64,000 nucleotides of DNA. Origin: CAWHMN01 sp051001135 (GTDB taxonomy: Bacteria; Acidobacteriota; Terriglobia; Terriglobales; Acidobacteriaceae). Shown here one piece after another: positions 28,073 to 36,647 of the stretch (position 1 is its first letter; the number at the start of each line of letters is the position of its first letter). The DNA lies in contig JBPCNO010000048.1 in NCBI GenBank assembly GCA_051001135.1, forward strand, positions 1-64,000. The letters are read 5' to 3'. The notes under the pieces were generated by a model. It was given only the letters and a program-made list of their open reading frames with translations. It had not been told where the DNA came from and searched no databases. The translations under genes were made by a program, and so were the position numbers.

Positions 28073-29767
28073 TTAGTTATCGCGCCACAGCATGGCTGAG
28101 ATGGTCGCCTGATCCTGAAAGATCTGGATCAGCCCATTCACGTCCGCGACGGGAACCTCGTTGACGACCAGTTGGTAGACGAGACGCCTTCCGCTCTTGG
28201 CCGTGATGTAGCCTCCGTAAGCCTGCCCCTTGACCAGGAGGCCGGACGCGGAGCCTGCCACATAGCTTCCAGGTTTGGCGTGGACCGATCCCTTAGCGCC
28301 TGCCAATGTGGGGTCGGATTCAAAGTCCGTGAATGAAGCCAACGAGCCATCGATGCCGAGGTTCGGCAGGGCGCTAAAGAATTGCGGGAAGACCCGGCGG
28401 GTGGACATATCCCGGAGCATGTGCGTGACCGCACCATTGGTCGCGGTGGTTGGTCCCCCGCCGCTTCCATCCACGAAGAAGTACTCGGAATCGTCGATTC
28501 CATAGTTGCAGGCAAGGTCGCGTTTTTCTGCCTTGAGCGCGGCGGGCAGGTTGTCTACACCCTTGGTGAGACCGAACAGGAGGAGGCTGGTGTCGGCGCC
28601 GATGTTATAGCTGACTTTCAGTACGAGTTTGGCGTCCTCGGAGTAGGGCATCCCCTTGAGCTCAGCTACGCGCGTGCGACGGGTGTAATCGTCCTTGTCC
28701 GGCAGGAGGCTGGTTGGGTTTTCGGCAACCAGCGGCGCCTCCACCTTGACCCCCGCCGCCTTGAGCTGTTCGATAAACACGGTGCGCGCGTAATTCGAGG
28801 GCTGCACGATCCTGAATGTCTGGATGAGGGGGAACTTGTTGGTCAGCGGCGGCGCGAAGTCGACAGGAAGGTTCCCGGCGATGGCAACAGTGCAGTCCGG
28901 CCGTCCGATGCAGGTTGGAAGGGGCGGATCAGGATCAAGTTTCAGCGTGTAGTCCGATTTGGCGCGGCTCGTGACCAGATCGTTGTCCACCTCCAGCGCC
29001 TCGGAATGGGGACGATACTCAACGGACGCCCGCTCTCCTGCGCGTGTCGGATTGATCGTCAGATCGACGACATCGTCATTGACGAAGATCGGCCGGACAT
29101 TGAACTCGCCGCGGAAGAAAAAGGGCTGGAAGAGTCTGTCGTCGATGATGACGTCGCCGGTTATCTTTTTTATCTTCGCGGCGGCGACCTGGCGCGCTAG
29201 GGCGATGTATCCCGCCAGTGGATTGGGCGCGGTGAGTTCGGAGTTGCCGAGCGAGTCGGACTCATTATGGTCGTAATTGGTGAACGCGATGGTACCGTCG
29301 GGCTTGGTTCTGCCGCCCATGGTCAGATCGCCGGACGCGACCAGAACGAGATCGCCATGCAACACACCTTCCTTATCAACGTCGCCTACGCGGTAGACCG
29401 GAGTGTCATAGCGATGCTGGGGCCCCACTTCATTCAGGAGCTCCCCGATGGTGAAGACCTTCCGGACAGAGCCGATGAAGAACTGATGATGAGGTTGGAG
29501 GTCGATGAGTTCCCGGCCGGACTCGAGGTCAAGAACACGCAGTCCCCATATCGCATTCTTGTAAGCAGGTTTGTCGAATATCTTGCGAATGTCAGCGGGG
29601 ACCTTCGCGGAATCAGTTCGATCGTTCTGCGCCTTAGCCGGCTGAACTGCGTAGACAAGGGAGACGAACGACACAGCGAGAACAAAGAAACGGCAGGCAA
29701 GCTTTTGCACGCGGGCCAACTTTTCTCGGGGGCGGACGGTTTGGGAAACCGTGTAGTGTTGCGCCAT
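28073..29767 (-). CDS. D-alanyl-D-alanine carboxypeptidase/endopeptidase (PBP4/DacB family)
   Basis: The 564-residue exported protein belongs to the S13 penicillin-binding family that trims peptidoglycan peptides. A signal peptide ends near QPAKAQ. The active-site boxes are SVRK (SxxK, in FFIGSVRKVF), SYN (SxN, in KVSYNIGAD) and, near the end, KPG in HAKPGSYV where KTG is normal. The long insertion between SxxK and SxN is typical of the family. The Thr-to-Pro change may lower or alter activity. I start at 29767 because the signal peptide then has a normal length. Confidence 0.82.
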   Translation of the reverse strand: MAQHYTVSQTVRPREKLARVQKLACRFFVLAVSFVSLVYAVQPAKAQNDRTDSAKVPADIRKIFDKPAYKNAIWGLRVLDLESGRELIDLQPHHQFFIGSVRKVFTIGELLNEVGPQHRYDTPVYRVGDVDKEGVLHGDLVLVASGDLTMGGRTKPDGTIAFTNYDHNESDSLGNSELTAPNPLAGYIALARQVAAAKIKKITGDVIIDDRLFQPFFFRGEFNVRPIFVNDDVVDLTINPTRAGERASVEYRPHSEALEVDNDLVTSRAKSDYTLKLDPDPPLPTCIGRPDCTVAIAGNLPVDFAPPLTNKFPLIQTFRIVQPSNYARTVFIEQLKAAGVKVEAPLVAENPTSLLPDKDDYTRRTRVAELKGMPYSEDAKLVLKVSYNIGADTSLLLFGLTKGVDNLPAALKAEKRDLACNYGIDDSEYFFVDGSGGGPTTATNGAVTHMLRDMSTRRVFPQFFSALPNLGIDGSLASFTDFESDPTLAGAKGSVHAKPGSYVAGSASGLLVKGQAYGGYITAKSGRRLVYQLVVNEVPVADVNGLIQIFQDQATISAMLWRDN

Positions 29768-30069
29768 CCTACAGCAATGCAGCATGGCGCGCAACCGCCG
29801 TTTCCGCGGGACCCCTGTGGTTTGTAAGGCGACGGTTACGTAGGGCGTGCCCTCTGTTGGTGCACACGCGCTTCTGCCGCAAGTGAGAAAGACATCAACT
29901 AGAACAACACAGTATCTGGTCGTGGACTGGACCCTGGATTCTTGCATTCGCAGAGCCAGTTCCGATCAGACATCCCCGAAAGCTTGAGTGTTTATATAGT
30001 TTCCGAAGAGGGCGGCACTGACGTTTGCTCTCCGCTGTTTTGTTGTATATTTAACTAACCGGTTAATCA
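29768..30069. other. divergent intergenic region between PBP4-like and TetR genes
   Basis: This 302-base stretch contains no convincing gene. Its right end holds the TetR promoter and operator. The left part is the upstream region of the peptidase gene, where in-frame alternative starts (for example at 29785) remain possible. Confidence 0.5.
30046..30069 (+). promoter_or_regulatory. TetR promoter -10 and palindromic operator
   Basis: TATATT at 30046-30051 is a good -10 box. It is followed by TAACCGGTTA at 30056-30065, a perfect 10-base palindrome at the expected transcription start, and then the ATG at 30070. No Shine-Dalgarno is visible, so the mRNA leader would be only about 12 bases. The palindrome is well placed for autorepression by the TetR protein. 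Confidence 0.55.
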
Positions 30070-30819
30070 ATGCCCGCGCGAACCTCAAATCGAAACCGTC
30101 AGGATCGTGCCGATCAGACGAGGGAGAAAATTCTTCGCGCAGCCATTCGGGAATTCAGCACGCATGGATTGGCGGGAGCGCGCACCGATGCGATCGCAGA
30201 GTCGGCGAAGGTCAACAAAGCGCTGCTGTACTACTACTTCAAAAGCAAAAACGGCCTGTATACCGCGGCGCTTGAAGAGATTGCAGGGAAGGTCGTGGAG
30301 AACGCGCGGGCGGCGCTCGATCCCGGATTGAGCGCCGGCGAACGCCTGCTTCGATCGGCACTCAACCACTTCGACCGGATATGGACGCAACGCGAGTTCC
30401 AATCGCTGATGCAGCAGGAGATGGTGCGGTTCCGGCGGGGCGAAAACGCGGCCATGCCGCTCCTGGTCAAGACAGTCTTCAAGCCGCTGCTCGACAAGTT
30501 GCAGGAGACCGTGCAGGAAGGAATCCGGACGGGCGAACTATGCGAGATGGAGTGGCTGCAGGTGGTGTATTCCATGCTGGGCGCGAACGTCTTCTATTTC
30601 CTGAGCGGGCCGATGATCCAGATCGCATTACGAATCAAGCCATTCGAGGTGGCGGCGATCAAGTCTCGCCGCAGGGCGGCGGTACAGTTCCTCGGCCTGG
30701 CGTTGTTCGCGGACCGTGCTTATGGCGCGCGGTTGGCAGAGCGCGTTCTGGCACATATGCCCATGCCTGAGATCAAGAGCCCAAAAGTGCAGAGAGACGT
30801 TCGGAGGGAGAAGTCATGA
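30070..30819 (+). CDS. TetR-family transcriptional repressor of the efflux operon
   Basis: The 249-residue protein has the TetR helix-turn-helix at about residues 18-65 (REKILRAAIREFSTHGLAGART and LYYYFKSKNGLY). A helical ligand-binding domain follows that is longer than average at the C-terminus. It overlaps the next gene as ATGA, so it is co-translated with the HlyD-like protein. The order TetR-HlyD-ATPase-permease resembles E. coli cecR-ybhGFSR, where the repressor responds to antibiotics. Self-control at the upstream palindrome is inferred. Confidence 0.88.
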   Translation: MPARTSNRNRQDRADQTREKILRAAIREFSTHGLAGARTDAIAESAKVNKALLYYYFKSKNGLYTAALEEIAGKVVENARAALDPGLSAGERLLRSALNHFDRIWTQREFQSLMQQEMVRFRRGENAAMPLLVKTVFKPLLDKLQETVQEGIRTGELCEMEWLQVVYSMLGANVFYFLSGPMIQIALRIKPFEVAAIKSRRRAAVQFLGLALFADRAYGARLAERVLAHMPMPEIKSPKVQRDVRREKS

Positions 30820-31880
30820 AGGCGCGTTCCCGGATATTTGTACTCATGGGAGGCCTGCTGGTCATTGCGCTTTGCTGGTATTTCTTTTCGACGAGGCGCT
30901 CTGGCGATCTGCAGTTGATCGGCACTGTGGATGCCAATGAAGTCATCATCAGTTCGCGCATTCCCGGCCGCATCCAGACGCTCGCCGTCGATGAGGGCGA
31001 CAGCGTGCAGCGCGGACAACTGATCGCCACCATCGAGAGCGAGGATCTCGAAGCCCTGCGCAAAGCCGCCGAAGCGACGGCGGCAAGTCAGCAATCCAAA
31101 TTGCAGGAAGTGCGTGACACGGAACGTCAGACACAAGGTGGAACCGCGAGCCAGGTGACGAATGCCGAGGCGCAACTGCGCGCTGCCCAGTCCGCGATGG
31201 TGCAGGCGCAGGCTCAATACGAGCATCAGGAAGCCGATACCACGCGCACGGTCGCGTTGGCTAAACAAGGAGTCATGAGCCAGCAGGCACAGGAGGAAGC
31301 GGCGACCTCGCTGCGTGCCTCACAGGCTGCCGTGAACTCAGCCAAAGAGACCGTGGCCGCTGCTGAAGCATCGCTCAAGGTGGCGCAGGCGAACACCATC
31401 CAGGCCGAGGCAGCAGCAAAGACGGTTGCGGCAACGCGCGGTGAAATGCAGAACGCGCAGGCGCTGCTGAGCCAGGCGCAGGTCCAACTCGGGTATGCGC
31501 AGGTGGTTTCGCCAATCGTTGGCAAAGTCAATGTACGGGCGGCGCGCCAGGGCGAGGTGGTTTCGGCTGGAACTCCGATTGTAACGGTCATGGATCTGAG
31601 CCAGACTTGGGTCTATGCGCCGCTGCCGGAGACCGAAGCCGATTCCGTTCAGATTGGCGACAGTCTTCGCGTGGTAATGCCGAGCGGTGCAACTACCCGG
31701 GGCAAGGTAATTGCAAAATCTGCCGAAGCGGATTTCGCCACGCAGCGCGACGTGAGCCGCCGCAAGCGAGACATCAAGACGGTACGGCTGAAGCTGCTGA
31801 TCGATAACCCTGGCATGCGCTATGTCCCGGGAATGATCGCCGAAGTCTACATTCCCAAAGACAAATTGGTGACGCGATGA
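30816..31880 (+). CDS. HlyD/EmrA-type membrane fusion (periplasmic adaptor) protein
   Basis: The 354-residue adaptor has one N-terminal membrane helix (residues 7-25) and the biotinyl-lipoyl halves flanking a long Ala/Gln-rich coiled-coil hairpin of about 150 residues. The second half is GYAQVVSPIVGKVNVRAARQGEVV, and a beta-barrel domain ends the protein. It would bridge the inner membrane exporter to an outer membrane channel such as TolC, not encoded here. GGAGGGAG precedes its ATG, which overlaps the TetR stop; its own stop overlaps the ATPase start. Confidence 0.88.
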   Translation: MKARSRIFVLMGGLLVIALCWYFFSTRRSGDLQLIGTVDANEVIISSRIPGRIQTLAVDEGDSVQRGQLIATIESEDLEALRKAAEATAASQQSKLQEVRDTERQTQGGTASQVTNAEAQLRAAQSAMVQAQAQYEHQEADTTRTVALAKQGVMSQQAQEEAATSLRASQAAVNSAKETVAAAEASLKVAQANTIQAEAAAKTVAATRGEMQNAQALLSQAQVQLGYAQVVSPIVGKVNVRAARQGEVVSAGTPIVTVMDLSQTWVYAPLPETEADSVQIGDSLRVVMPSGATTRGKVIAKSAEADFATQRDVSRRKRDIKTVRLKLLIDNPGMRYVPGMIAEVYIPKDKLVTR

Positions 31881-32896
31881 GCACGCCCACCTCCTCGCAC
31901 CGCGCGGCTATCGGTGTCGAGAACATTGTGAAGCGCTATGGCGATTTCGAAGCAGTAAGCGGTATCACGTTCAGCGTGGCCGATGGAGAGATCTTCGGGC
32001 TGCTCGGCCCCAACGGAGCAGGCAAGAGCACCCTCATCCGCATGATGACCACGTTGATCCCGGTCACGGAGGGGAGGGCAATCATCGCCGGACATGATGT
32101 CTCGCGCGAACCGGATGCGGTGCGGCGGGTGATTGGGGTAATCCCCCAGGCGCTCACCAGCGATATGGATTTGACGGTGGAAGAAAACCTCTCCATCTAC
32201 GCCAAACTCTACGAAGTGCCCAGAGCCACGCGCCAGCGCAACATCGAAGAGCTGCTGGAAGCGGTGGACCTGCTCAAGTGGCGCGGCGCCCAGACCAAGA
32301 CACTTTCCGGAGGAATGCGCCGCCGTCTGGAGATCGCGCGCGGTCTGGTCCACAATCCCCGGATCTTCTTCCTGGACGAGCCCACAACCGGACTCGATCC
32401 GGTCTCTCGCGTGGCGGTGTGGGAGATGCTGAACAACCTCAAGAACACGCGCCGCCTGACCATGCTGATTACGACGCACTACATGGATGAGGCGGATCGC
32501 CTGTGCGATCGCATCGCGATCGTCGATCACGGAAAACTGGTGGCGCTCGATACTCCCATGGCTCTGAAGACGAGCGTTCCCGGAACGAATGTCGTCGAAG
32601 CGCAATTTACCAACGAATCGGCGGAGTGGCCGGCGCGATTGGAGCGCCTGGCTGGCGTCACCGGAGTGGAATCGCAGAGCGCCGGCATGTACCGGCTGCT
32701 TACCTCCGACGGCTCGCTCACCACAACGCAGTTAGTGGAGATGGTTGCCGGCAGAGGCGAGACCATTAAGTCGCTGAGCGTACAGAACACGAGTCTGGAT
32801 GATGTCTTCGTTCACTACACCGGCCGCCAGCTTCGCGACGAACAGGTGAAGGCGCATGCGTTCGTCATGCCGCCCCGTCCAGGAGTGCAGCCATGA
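31877..32896 (+). CDS. ABC transporter ATP-binding protein (DrrA/YbhF type)
   Basis: The 339-residue ATPase has Walker A GPNGAGKST, signature LSGGMRRRLE, Walker B IFFLDEPTTGLD and the switch His in ITTHYMDEADR. The C-terminal extension after residue 240 is typical of the DrrA/CcmA branch powering ABC-2 type exporters. Only one nucleotide-binding domain is present, so it must dimerise (E. coli YbhF has two fused). Start and stop overlap both neighbours by four bases. Confidence 0.92.
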   Translation: MSTPTSSHRAAIGVENIVKRYGDFEAVSGITFSVADGEIFGLLGPNGAGKSTLIRMMTTLIPVTEGRAIIAGHDVSREPDAVRRVIGVIPQALTSDMDLTVEENLSIYAKLYEVPRATRQRNIEELLEAVDLLKWRGAQTKTLSGGMRRRLEIARGLVHNPRIFFLDEPTTGLDPVSRVAVWEMLNNLKNTRRLTMLITTHYMDEADRLCDRIAIVDHGKLVALDTPMALKTSVPGTNVVEAQFTNESAEWPARLERLAGVTGVESQSAGMYRLLTSDGSLTTTQLVEMVAGRGETIKSLSVQNTSLDDVFVHYTGRQLRDEQVKAHAFVMPPRPGVQP

Positions 32897-34005
32897 AGAG
32901 GATGCTGGCTATCGTCGAACGAGAGATGCGGAAGTTCTTCCGTTCGCCCGCCTTGATGATGGTTTCGTTGACGCTGCCACTGGTGCAACTCGTCATTCTG
33001 GGTAACGCATTCGGCGGTAAAATCCAGGGCGCGCGCATGGGCGTGGTCGATTACGATCACGGCGCTCAGGCGCTCAAGATCCGCGAGGCTTTCGACTCCG
33101 TTGCCGTGAACATTCGTACCTTCACCACCGTTCCGTACAGCGACGAGGAGAAGGCGCGGGAAGACGTGCGCACCGGCAAGCTGGACGGCGCCGTCATTAT
33201 TCCGGCACAGTATTCGCGCCGCGTGCTCGCTGGAGATTCTCCGTCCATCGGGCTGGTCGTCGACAACTCCGATCAGACCATGAGCAACAGTCTGGAAGCG
33301 GAGATGCAGTCCCTCGTCGATGCATTGAATGCTCCCGTCATCCAGCAGCAGGTCGTGCAGCAGATCGCGCTCAAGATCGTCGAACTCTACCCCTATGTCG
33401 AGTACATGAAATACCTGCTGTCCGGGTCCGTGGCGCTCGCCATGTATGTGGCCGTGATGATCGGCGGAGGCATGCTGTACATCGACGACAAAGCGCGCGG
33501 CGTGCACGAGGGCTATCTGGTCACGCCAATCACCCGGCTGGAGCTGGTTCTCGGGTTGAATTTCGCGGGCGTCATCAAGGCAGTGCTGTCAGGCATAAGC
33601 CTCACCGTGATTGGCTCGTTGCTTGCCGGCCTGGGAGTCATCTTTCATCCAGCGGCAGTGCTGGAGCTCCTCCTGATGATCATCACAACCTCCCTCGCGT
33701 TCAACGGCATGATGTTCCTCATGATGGTGCGGGTTGAAGATCCTCTGGTGCCGCGCGCGATGTTCGGCGTCCTGAACACGCTACTGTTCTTTCCCAGCGG
33801 AGCCATCTCGCCCGTATCCGGCTTTCCCAAGTGGCTGCGGGCCATTGCCGTCGTGGATCCGTTCACCTATGCGGTTCACGGGTTCAAGGCAATCTTTCTC
33901 AAGGACGGCGGTTTCGCCGCAATCTGGATCGACCTGCTGGTCTTGTTCGGATTCGGAGCGCTCACGCTCCTCATCGCGACCCCTCTGTTCAAACGGACTT
34001 TATAA
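32893..34005 (+). CDS. ABC-2 type transporter permease
   Basis: The 370-residue permease has an N-terminal helix (LMMVSLTLPLVQLVILGNAFGG), a periplasmic domain of about 150 residues and five further helices, as in YbhS/YbhR and DrrB-like exporters. E. coli has two such permeases in the cognate operon, but here there is one, so a homodimer is likely. The substrate is unknown; relatives export drugs or lipophilic compounds. The start overlaps the ATPase stop, and the 3' end overlaps the convergent esterase by 17 bases. Confidence 0.9.
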   Translation: MKRMLAIVEREMRKFFRSPALMMVSLTLPLVQLVILGNAFGGKIQGARMGVVDYDHGAQALKIREAFDSVAVNIRTFTTVPYSDEEKAREDVRTGKLDGAVIIPAQYSRRVLAGDSPSIGLVVDNSDQTMSNSLEAEMQSLVDALNAPVIQQQVVQQIALKIVELYPYVEYMKYLLSGSVALAMYVAVMIGGGMLYIDDKARGVHEGYLVTPITRLELVLGLNFAGVIKAVLSGISLTVIGSLLAGLGVIFHPAAVLELLLMIITTSLAFNGMMFLMMVRVEDPLVPRAMFGVLNTLLFFPSGAISPVSGFPKWLRAIAVVDPFTYAVHGFKAIFLKDGGFAAIWIDLLVLFGFGALTLLIATPLFKRTL

Positions 34006-34912
34006 CTGGGGAACTTGCGTCGCGGACAGCGGCCGGGAACAGGAACTTCAGAAAGGGTCCAACCCGGAGCGCCCATGCGGGTTCATCGTGCCGGCCTCCC
34101 TGGACGCGGGTATACAAAAGGTCCTCGCCTTCGCGCCATCCTCGCTCCAGCAGCGCCTGCTGCAGTTGGTCGCTGTTGCGCACTCCGGTTGGACCTTCAT
34201 TCGTGCCCATGTCCAGCCAGATTCGCGGTCGCGGAACTGGATCTACTTTCTTCACGATGGAGAGAATGGAACGGCGATGCCACCACACCGATGGAGAAAG
34301 CACCGCAAGCCTGCCAAATACATCCGGCCTGCGCAGCCCCAGGTAGAGGCTCACCAATCCGCCGAGCGATGACCCGCCAATCCCGGTGTGCTCCGCGCCG
34401 TCGAGGGTCCGGTAGGTGCCGTCCACCCACGGCTTCAGCTCTTCGATCAGCAACCTCCCATACAGGTTGGCCTTTCCACCGCCATACACCAGATCGCGTG
34501 TCGGCGTGTACTCCTCAAGCCGGTGCGCACCCGTGTTGTAGACGCCAACGATGATCAACGGTTGGATCTCGCCTTCGCCGATCAAGCGGTCCGCCGCCTC
34601 CCCTACCATCCAGCTCGATCCCTTCACATACGATGTTCTGCCATCGAAGAGATTTTGCCCGTCCTGCAGGTAAAGCACCGGATAACGGTGCGATCCCCGG
34701 GGCTCATACCCCGGAGGCAGGTAGACCAGGACGTCGCGTTTGGCCGATAGGAATCGGGAAGGGAAGCCGCTGCGCAGGTGAAGCCGCGGTGCAGGTCCGC
34801 CGTCGTCTGCGGTGAACCCGCCGTCTATTGCGGAGTCGCGCTCCAGCGTCTCAATCGCGGAGCCGACCAGTGTATCCAGGGCTGGGGTGTCGTGCTGGGG
34901 AGGGTTGGGCAT
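33989..34912 (-). CDS. alpha/beta-hydrolase esterase of the enterochelin-esterase (Fes/IroE-like) family
   Basis: The 307-residue protein has the putative-esterase fold: KRDVLVYLPPGY, YPVLYLQDGQNLFD, the nucleophile elbow GIGGSSLGG and a late His in QGGRHDEPAW. Members cleave siderophore or other esters, or transfer acyl groups. No signal peptide is visible. The start at 34912 (ATG) was preferred over a GTG at 34927; both lack strong ribosome-binding sites. It sits divergently upstream of a second esterase of the same superfamily that leads the ligase cluster. Confidence 0.8.
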   Translation of the reverse strand: MPNPPQHDTPALDTLVGSAIETLERDSAIDGGFTADDGGPAPRLHLRSGFPSRFLSAKRDVLVYLPPGYEPRGSHRYPVLYLQDGQNLFDGRTSYVKGSSWMVGEAADRLIGEGEIQPLIIVGVYNTGAHRLEEYTPTRDLVYGGGKANLYGRLLIEELKPWVDGTYRTLDGAEHTGIGGSSLGGLVSLYLGLRRPDVFGRLAVLSPSVWWHRRSILSIVKKVDPVPRPRIWLDMGTNEGPTGVRNSDQLQQALLERGWREGEDLLYTRVQGGRHDEPAWALRVGPFLKFLFPAAVRDASSPVIKSV

Positions 34913-35134
34913 CGGGTGATCTGGCACGGAGCCGGGCGTTCGTCTCTCCTCGTTCTTGCCCGGCTCCTCTCAGGAGATGGGGCTCTCTGGCTTCCGCCGT
35001 TTTCGTCCAGCGACATGCGCTCGTAGTTCGTCCAGCCCGGGCGTCCGCATTCGGCGGATTCCCGTCCCGCGCAACGCCAGGCATTTGCTACAGTGAGTCT
35101 TCCAACTGAAGCCTACCAGAGGTGTCCGGACACA

Positions 35135-35845
35135 ATGCATCGCGAATACCACAAATGGTTTTCCCCGCAACTTGGGCGGGATATGGAATTGATCGTCTTC
35201 GGACACGGCGGCCTGCCCGTGATCGTCTTCCCGTCGTCCCAGGGCCGTTTTTACGAGTTCGAAGAGCGCCACATGGTCGCCTCCGTCGGACATAAGGTGG
35301 ATGGTGGCGAGGTGCAGTTTTACTGCCTCGATTCCGTCGATGGCGAGAGCTGGTACAACCGCGATGTGCCGCCCCGCTGGCGCATTGCCCGGCAGATCCA
35401 ATATCAGGAGTACGTCCTCAAAGAAGTGGTGCCGTTGGCCCGGCAGAAGAACTGGAACCCCCGGATGATCACCCTCGGCTGCAGCTTCGGCGGCTATCAT
35501 GCGGTCAATCTGGCGCTTCGTCATCCGGACGTCTTTACCGGATTTCTGTCGATGTCCGGCTTCTTCGACATGTCCAACTTCCTTCACGGCTACTACGACG
35601 ACGATTGCTACTTCAACATTCCGCCCCACTACCTCACCAACATGAGCGATTCCTGGTTCCTGGACCGCTATCGCCGTAATACCTACCTGCTCGGCACGGG
35701 ACATGACGATCAGTGCGTCGGGCAGAACCGCTACCTCTCCGACCTGCTCTGGGGCAAGGGCGTGCCGAACCAACTCGCCATCTGGGACACCTGGAACAGC
35801 CACGACTGGCCGACCTGGCAGCAGATGATGAACCAATACTTGTAG
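35135..35845 (+). CDS. esterase-family alpha/beta hydrolase heading the amidoligase cluster
   Basis: The 236-residue protein is a compact putative esterase with nucleophile elbow LGCSFGGYH, oxyanion region VIVFPSSQGRFYEFEE and the terminal His in WNSHDWPTW. It has no signal peptide. It is the first of a co-directional group with two ATP-grasp ligases, a GCS2-type ligase and an aminopeptidase. The start is the ATG at 35135, with a GAGGTG about 11 bases upstream. It may act on a thioester, ester or amide intermediate of the cluster; this is inference from context. Confidence 0.8.
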   Translation: MHREYHKWFSPQLGRDMELIVFGHGGLPVIVFPSSQGRFYEFEERHMVASVGHKVDGGEVQFYCLDSVDGESWYNRDVPPRWRIARQIQYQEYVLKEVVPLARQKNWNPRMITLGCSFGGYHAVNLALRHPDVFTGFLSMSGFFDMSNFLHGYYDDDCYFNIPPHYLTNMSDSWFLDRYRRNTYLLGTGHDDQCVGQNRYLSDLLWGKGVPNQLAIWDTWNSHDWPTWQQMMNQYL

Positions 35846-35851
35846 GGCCAT

Positions 35852-35878
35852 ATTGTACAAATTGTCTAATTTGTCTAG
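35852..35878. promoter_or_regulatory. three 9-bp direct repeats upstream of the toxin-antitoxin operon
   Basis: ATTGTACAA, ATTGTCTAA and TTTGTCTAG follow each other without gap, and the first contains the palindrome TTGTACAA. They lie 22 bases before the antitoxin start, over the likely promoter. Antitoxins of the Phd type autoregulate by binding repeated sites, so this is the probable operator. Confidence 0.55.
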
Positions 35879-35899
35879 AATTTGGGCGAGAGGTTATGA

Positions 35900-36151
35900 A
35901 TGCGCACTATTTCGGCAACGAATGCCAAACAGCGGCTCGCTGCTTTGCTCGATGCCGCGCAGCGCGAACCTGTCGTCATCCAGCGCCATGAGCGCGACGT
36001 TGCCGTGTTGCTCTCGGCAGTCGAGTATGATCGGATTCGCGATCTCCACGTCTCCGAGTTCCAGCGCTTTTGCGATCGCGTGGCCGCACAGGCCGCAGCC
36101 CGTGGTCTGAACGAGCAGACTCTCGCTACTCTGCTCAACGATGCGGAGTAG
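35900..36151 (+). CDS. Phd/YefM-type antitoxin
   Basis: The 83-residue protein has the Phd/YefM N-terminus (MRTISATNAKQRLAALLDAA, then PVVIQRHERDVAVLLSAVEY) that dimerises and binds DNA, and an acidic C-terminal tail that would neutralise the toxin. A GAGAGG lies six bases upstream. Its stop overlaps the PIN toxin start by 11 bases, the usual coupling in such modules. The pair interrupts the gap between the esterase and the first ATP-grasp gene. Confidence 0.88.
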   Translation: MRTISATNAKQRLAALLDAAQREPVVIQRHERDVAVLLSAVEYDRIRDLHVSEFQRFCDRVAAQAAARGLNEQTLATLLNDAE

Positions 36152-36551
36152 GCAGCGGATCGTCGTCGACACCGACGTCCTGATCAGCCGTCTCCTGCTC
36201 CCCAGCTCCGTTCCAGGCCAAGCGGTTCGCAAGGCAGTTGATTCCGGGCTGCTACTGGTGTCAGAAGTGACGATGAACGAGATCGCAGACGTGCTCGCCC
36301 GATCCAGGTTCGATCGCTACGTCTCCCTCGCGGATCGTCAAGACTTCCTTCGCCTGCTCGGCCGTATCGCAGAGTTCGTTCCTCTGCTTGTTCCCCTTCA
36401 GGTATGCCGAGACGCAAAGGACGACAAGTTCCTTGAGCTTGCCGTCAATGGTTCAGCCGCAGTTATCCTCACTGGCGACCCGGACCTGCTCGCGTTGCAC
36501 CCGTTCCGAGATATCCTCGTGCTCAGCCCGGCCGCCTATCTAGCTCTTTGA
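36141..36551 (+). CDS. PIN-domain toxin (VapC-like ribonuclease)
   Basis: The 136-residue protein is a PIN nuclease of the putative-toxin group. The acidic active-site residues are the Asp pair in IVVDTDVLIS, Glu in TMNEIADVL, the Asp cluster in CRDAKDDKFLELA and Asp in ILTGDPDLL. It would cleave RNA when free of the antitoxin. Pairing of a Phd-type antitoxin with a PIN toxin is well known. The stop is 96 bases before the ATP-grasp gene. Confidence 0.87.
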   Translation: MRSRQRIVVDTDVLISRLLLPSSVPGQAVRKAVDSGLLLVSEVTMNEIADVLARSRFDRYVSLADRQDFLRLLGRIAEFVPLLVPLQVCRDAKDDKFLELAVNGSAAVILTGDPDLLALHPFRDILVLSPAAYLAL

Positions 36552-36600
36552 GCGAGGTTCGCGGCACCCCCATCTGTCTGGTTGGGTGAACAATCAAAAT

Positions 36601-36610
36601 AGTCTAGACT
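36601..36610. promoter_or_regulatory. 10-bp palindrome before the first ATP-grasp gene
   Basis: AGTCTAGACT is a perfect palindrome 38 bases upstream of the ATP-grasp start. It shares GTCTAG with the repeats at the antitoxin promoter, so one regulator could bind both; this is speculative. Confidence 0.3.
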
Positions 36611-36647
36611 TGGCGCACGATCCCCGGACGCCAGGAGGCGACGCTTG

